Shown here piece after piece: positions 5,225-7,653 of a DNA stretch of 7,653 nt; within the stretch, counting starts at the first letter, position 1; each line of letters starts with the position of its first letter. The notes beneath the pieces were generated by a model that worked only from the letters and a program-made list of their open reading frames with translations, made no database searches and was not told where the DNA came from. Source of the stretch: Lachnospiraceae bacterium UBA3645 (GTDB lineage: Bacteria; Bacillota; Clostridia; Lachnospirales; Lachnospiraceae). The position numbers and the translations under genes were made by a program. The stretch spans positions 1 through 7,653 of the forward strand of contig DFKM01000144.1 in assembly GCA_002373555.1 (NCBI GenBank), read 5' to 3'.

Positions 5225-6115
5225 TTAATATTCTTCAGCTGCCAGGCGGGCAGCACGAATTCGTTCATCACTTTCCGCCAGCATTCTGGCTTCCCGTTTA
5301 TTATGTATTCTCTGCAGGATATTCATCACGATCATGCCAAAGATCATCACGATGACCATGACAGTCGTCAGTGCGTTGATATCCGGCGTGATCCCGGTAC
5401 GGTTGACGGACAGGATCAGCACCGGAAGCGTAGACTGACTGGCTCCGGCAAGCATGTTGGAGATCATGACGTCATCGATGGATAATGTGAACGACAGGAA
5501 TGCCGCTGACATGATCCCGGGCATGATGCTTGGGATCGTCACCTTCAGGAATGTCTGCAGCCGGTTCGCCCCGAGATCCATGGAGGCTTCCTGCAGGGTC
5601 TCATTATCTCCGGTGATGCGGCCCTTGATGATGATGACCGCATATGGGATGCAGAAGGTGCAGTGCCCGATGACGATCGTTCCAAGTCCCAGTTTGAATC
5701 CGGCGATCATAAAGATGATCAGCATGGATACCGCAAGGACGATCTCCGGTACGACGATCGGTACGAAGAGCATCATGTTGATAAACTTCTTTCCGCGGAA
5801 TTCGAACTTCTTCAGTCCGATACCGCCGAGGACACCGATTATGACGCTGATGACCGTGACCACAACGGCTATGATCAGGGAGTAGGCCAGCGATTCCCAG
5901 AGATCATGGTTCCCGAAGGAAAACAGCTTGGGATACCACTTGGTAGTGAAGCCCATCCAGGAATAATTCCGCTTTGCGTCGTTGAAGGAGAACATGATCA
6001 TGACCAGGACGGGAATGTAGAAACTGGAGTATACCAGTGCTGCAAAAATCGTCCAGGGGATTTTTCTCCTTCGTTCTCTTTTCTGTTTTCGATTCAGTCT
6101 TTCTGCAGCTGCCAT
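5225..6115 (-). CDS. potC: PotC-like ABC transporter permease
   Basis: Second permease subunit, 296 aa, expected to pair with PotB. It has a basic cytoplasmic N-terminus (RKQKRERRRK, 9-18), a first membrane helix near 22-44, the FSFNDAKRNYSWMGFTTKWY segment (42-61) typical of PotC/PotI, and the EAA loop EASMDLGANRLQTFLKVTIP (176-195). This is followed by the conserved LSFTLSIDDVMISN stretch. The ATG at 6115 directly follows the potB stop, with GGAGG 8 nt upstream inside the end of potB. The C-terminal tail (about 270-296) is charged and probably helical, slightly longer than the minimal permease. A 44-bp gap separates it from the binding-protein gene. Confidence 0.93.
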   Translation of the reverse strand: MAAAERLNRKQKRERRRKIPWTIFAALVYSSFYIPVLVMIMFSFNDAKRNYSWMGFTTKWYPKLFSFGNHDLWESLAYSLIIAVVVTVISVIIGVLGGIGLKKFEFRGKKFINMMLFVPIVVPEIVLAVSMLIIFMIAGFKLGLGTIVIGHCTFCIPYAVIIIKGRITGDNETLQEASMDLGANRLQTFLKVTIPSIMPGIMSAAFLSFTLSIDDVMISNMLAGASQSTLPVLILSVNRTGITPDINALTTVMVIVMIFGMIVMNILQRIHNKREARMLAESDERIRAARLAAEEY

Positions 6116-6991
6116 CTATACCACCTCCATATCTTCCACTTTGGCGAATCTGGAGTAGATGAAGATCATCAGGGCTGTAATGACCAGAAGGAGCACAGAT
6201 AGTGCCGCTCCCAGAGGCCAGTTGCGGATCGTTCCGAACTGATTTTTGATAATGTTACCGATGTATAAGACTTTGCCCCCGCCCAGCATGTCGGTGATGA
6301 CATAAGTTCCCAGCGCCGGAATAAACGTCAGGATGATCGCCGAGAAGATCCCGGGGAAGGTCAGCGGAAGCGTCACTTTCAGCAGGGTCACGCCCGGCGT
6401 GGCTCCGAGATCGGCGGAAGCTTCCAGGATCGGCTTCTCCAGTTTCTCGATGGAAGAATACATCGGCAGCACCGCGAACGGCAGGTAATTGGTGATCAAT
6501 CCCAGGAGCACCAGTCCATCCGTAAAGATGAAGGTGATCGGCTTATCGATCATGTGGGTGTTCAGCATGAAGTTGTTCACCGGGCCGTTGGTCTGAAAGA
6601 TCAGCATCCACGCGTTCAGACGCATCAGCGAGTTGGTCCAGAACGGTATCATGAGGAGTGTGATCAGCCTTGAGGCCGTTGCCGGCGGTTTACGTGCAAT
6701 GTAATAGGCAAAAGGATATCCGACGATCAGGCACGCGATCGTGGTCTCTGCAGCGACCCCAAGACTTTTCACGATTATATGGAAATAGGTGACTTCCATC
6801 ATCGTCTGATATGACTCCAGAGACGGTGTGTACTCAACGCCGCCAAAAGTCCCTCTCGTCATAAAACTGATGAAAATGATGAACAGCATGGGAATTGTAA
6901 CGAATAGAATCATCCAAAGGGACACCGGGCCCGCCTGCGCCAGCAAAGGCAGACGGTTCGTTCCCTTCGCTCTGCCTTTTGACGCTGTCAT
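6116..6991 (-). CDS. potB: PotB-like ABC transporter permease
   Basis: First membrane-spanning subunit of the uptake transporter, 291 aa, the normal length for PotB. Hydrophobic segments are visible near residues 24-44, 75-95, 107-121, 155-176, 213-231 and 263-280, matching a six-helix permease. The cytoplasmic EAA loop that docks to the ATPase reads EASADLGATPGVTLLKVTLP (190-209). The N-terminal PMLFIIFISF and the middle IPFWTNSLMRLNAW segment are typical of PotB/PotH proteins. The ATG start at 6991 overlaps the potA stop (ATGA) and is preceded by AAGGAGG with 7-nt spacing, so the start is secure. The TAG stop abuts the potC ATG with no gap, implying coupled translation. Substrate specificity cannot be read from the permease. 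Confidence 0.93.
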   Translation of the reverse strand: MTASKGRAKGTNRLPLLAQAGPVSLWMILFVTIPMLFIIFISFMTRGTFGGVEYTPSLESYQTMMEVTYFHIIVKSLGVAAETTIACLIVGYPFAYYIARKPPATASRLITLLMIPFWTNSLMRLNAWMLIFQTNGPVNNFMLNTHMIDKPITFIFTDGLVLLGLITNYLPFAVLPMYSSIEKLEKPILEASADLGATPGVTLLKVTLPLTFPGIFSAIILTFIPALGTYVITDMLGGGKVLYIGNIIKNQFGTIRNWPLGAALSVLLLVITALMIFIYSRFAKVEDMEVV

Positions 6992-7653
6992 GCCTTCGCC
7001 TCCTTCTGTTCTCTGTGGATCGGAACGGACTTCTCCGGCTTCCAGAAAAGATAGACATCCTGTCCTTCGTGCAGGTTTTCGTCCTGCTCAAACGCAGAGA
7101 TCCGAAGTTCCTTCCCGCTGGCCGTCAGGGCACTGGTCTTGATGACGGTGCCCATGTTGGTGAAATCGCGGATCGTTGCCTTGAGACTGAAGCTGCCGGC
7201 AGGCTCGCTGCTGCATTCCAGATACTCTGTTCTCACGGAAATATCGATTTCCTCACCCACTGCAAAACCAACGCCCTTTGTCTGTACTTCACCGTCCGGG
7301 GTCGCTACCGTCAGCAGATCGCCTTCCACCCTCGTCACGGTACCGCCCATGATATTGGATTCACCGATAAAGTCAGCAACGAAGCGGCAGTTTGGTCTGT
7401 TGTAGATTTCTGTCGGCTTGTCGATCTGCAGGATGATCCCATCCTTCATGACAGCGATACGGTCCGACATGGACATGGCCTCTTCCTGATCGTGGGTAAC
7501 ATAGATAAAAGTGATTCCCAGTTTTTTCTGCAGACGCTTGAGTTCGATCTGCATCTGCTTGCGGAGTTTCAGATCCAGCGCGCCCAAAGGTTCATCGAGC
7601 AAAAGCACCCTCGGCTTGTTGATCAGCGCTCTGGCAATGGCGATACGCTGCTT
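6988..7653 (-). CDS. potA: PotA-like ABC transporter ATPase, N-terminus cut by window edge
   Basis: ATP-hydrolysing subunit that powers the PotBC membrane channel from the cytoplasmic face. Only the C-terminal 221 residues are present. The frame is open to the window edge and begins KQR, the tail of the ABC signature (LSGGQ-x-QR). Next come Walker B VLLLDEP (fragment residues 16-22), the D-loop GALD and the H-loop VTHDQEEA (His54). The linker FIGESN and a TOBE domain (about residues 120-215) follow, as in the PotA/CysA/MalK type. Walker A, the Q-loop and most of the signature lie outside; the family is usually about 350-380 aa, so roughly 140-150 residues are missing. The stop overlaps the potB start as ATGA. 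The CUT/POPT-type ATPase call is firm. The polyamine-type assignment rests on the neighbouring permeases and binding protein. Confidence 0.93.
   Translation of the reverse strand, partial: KQRIAIARALINKPRVLLLDEPLGALDLKLRKQMQIELKRLQKKLGITFIYVTHDQEEAMSMSDRIAVMKDGIILQIDKPTEIYNRPNCRFVADFIGESNIMGGTVTRVEGDLLTVATPDGEVQTKGVGFAVGEEIDISVRTEYLECSSEPAGSFSLKATIRDFTNMGTVIKTSALTASGKELRISAFEQDENLHEGQDVYLFWKPEKSVPIHREQKEAKA

Overview
The window is a single leftward (minus-strand) gene train of nine coding regions. Its right end runs off the window, and it closes on the left with an intrinsic terminator at 131-176. Strong AGGAGG-type ribosome binding sites, a lipoprotein-type binding protein (LTAC lipobox) and TTG/GTG starts point to a Gram-positive anaerobe of the Bacillota, most likely Clostridia. 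This is an inference from gene style, and no taxonomic marker is present.

Layout in transcription order, right to left: (1) 7653-4116, a PotABCD-type ABC transporter: ATPase (cut by the window edge), two permeases and a lipid-anchored binding protein. (2) 4099-1498, three tightly coupled genes that resemble FrlB (SIS-fold deglycase), FrlC (3-epimerase) and FrlD (PfkB-family kinase) of fructoselysine catabolism. (3) 1496-1403, a near-perfect 94-bp palindrome (44-bp arms, 38 of 44 paired) that fills the gap after frlD. (4) 1390-223, two overlapping class II aldolase/adducin-fold genes. The first has lost the zinc and catalytic motifs and the second keeps them all. (5) 222-1, non-coding: the operon terminator, then an AT-rich stretch with TCTACAA motifs spaced exactly 42 bp apart, two of them forming 7-6-7 palindromes.

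Proposed working: the transporter imports a glycated amine (Amadori compound), FrlC interconverts the C3 epimers, FrlD phosphorylates at O6, and FrlB splits the product into glucose 6-phosphate and free amine. Linking a polyamine-type transporter to frlBCD is notable. The binding protein appears to lack several residues that hold spermidine in E. coli PotD, which fits a ligand other than a plain polyamine. The aldolase pair is not needed by the known fructoselysine route and is clearly GC-richer than the rest (60-73% in lines counted by hand, against 43-58%), so it may be a later addition serving another phosphosugar.

The least explained items are the 94-bp palindrome with a plus-strand terminator-like hairpin just beyond it, the dead/active aldolase pair, and the 42-bp-phased repeats at the left end.
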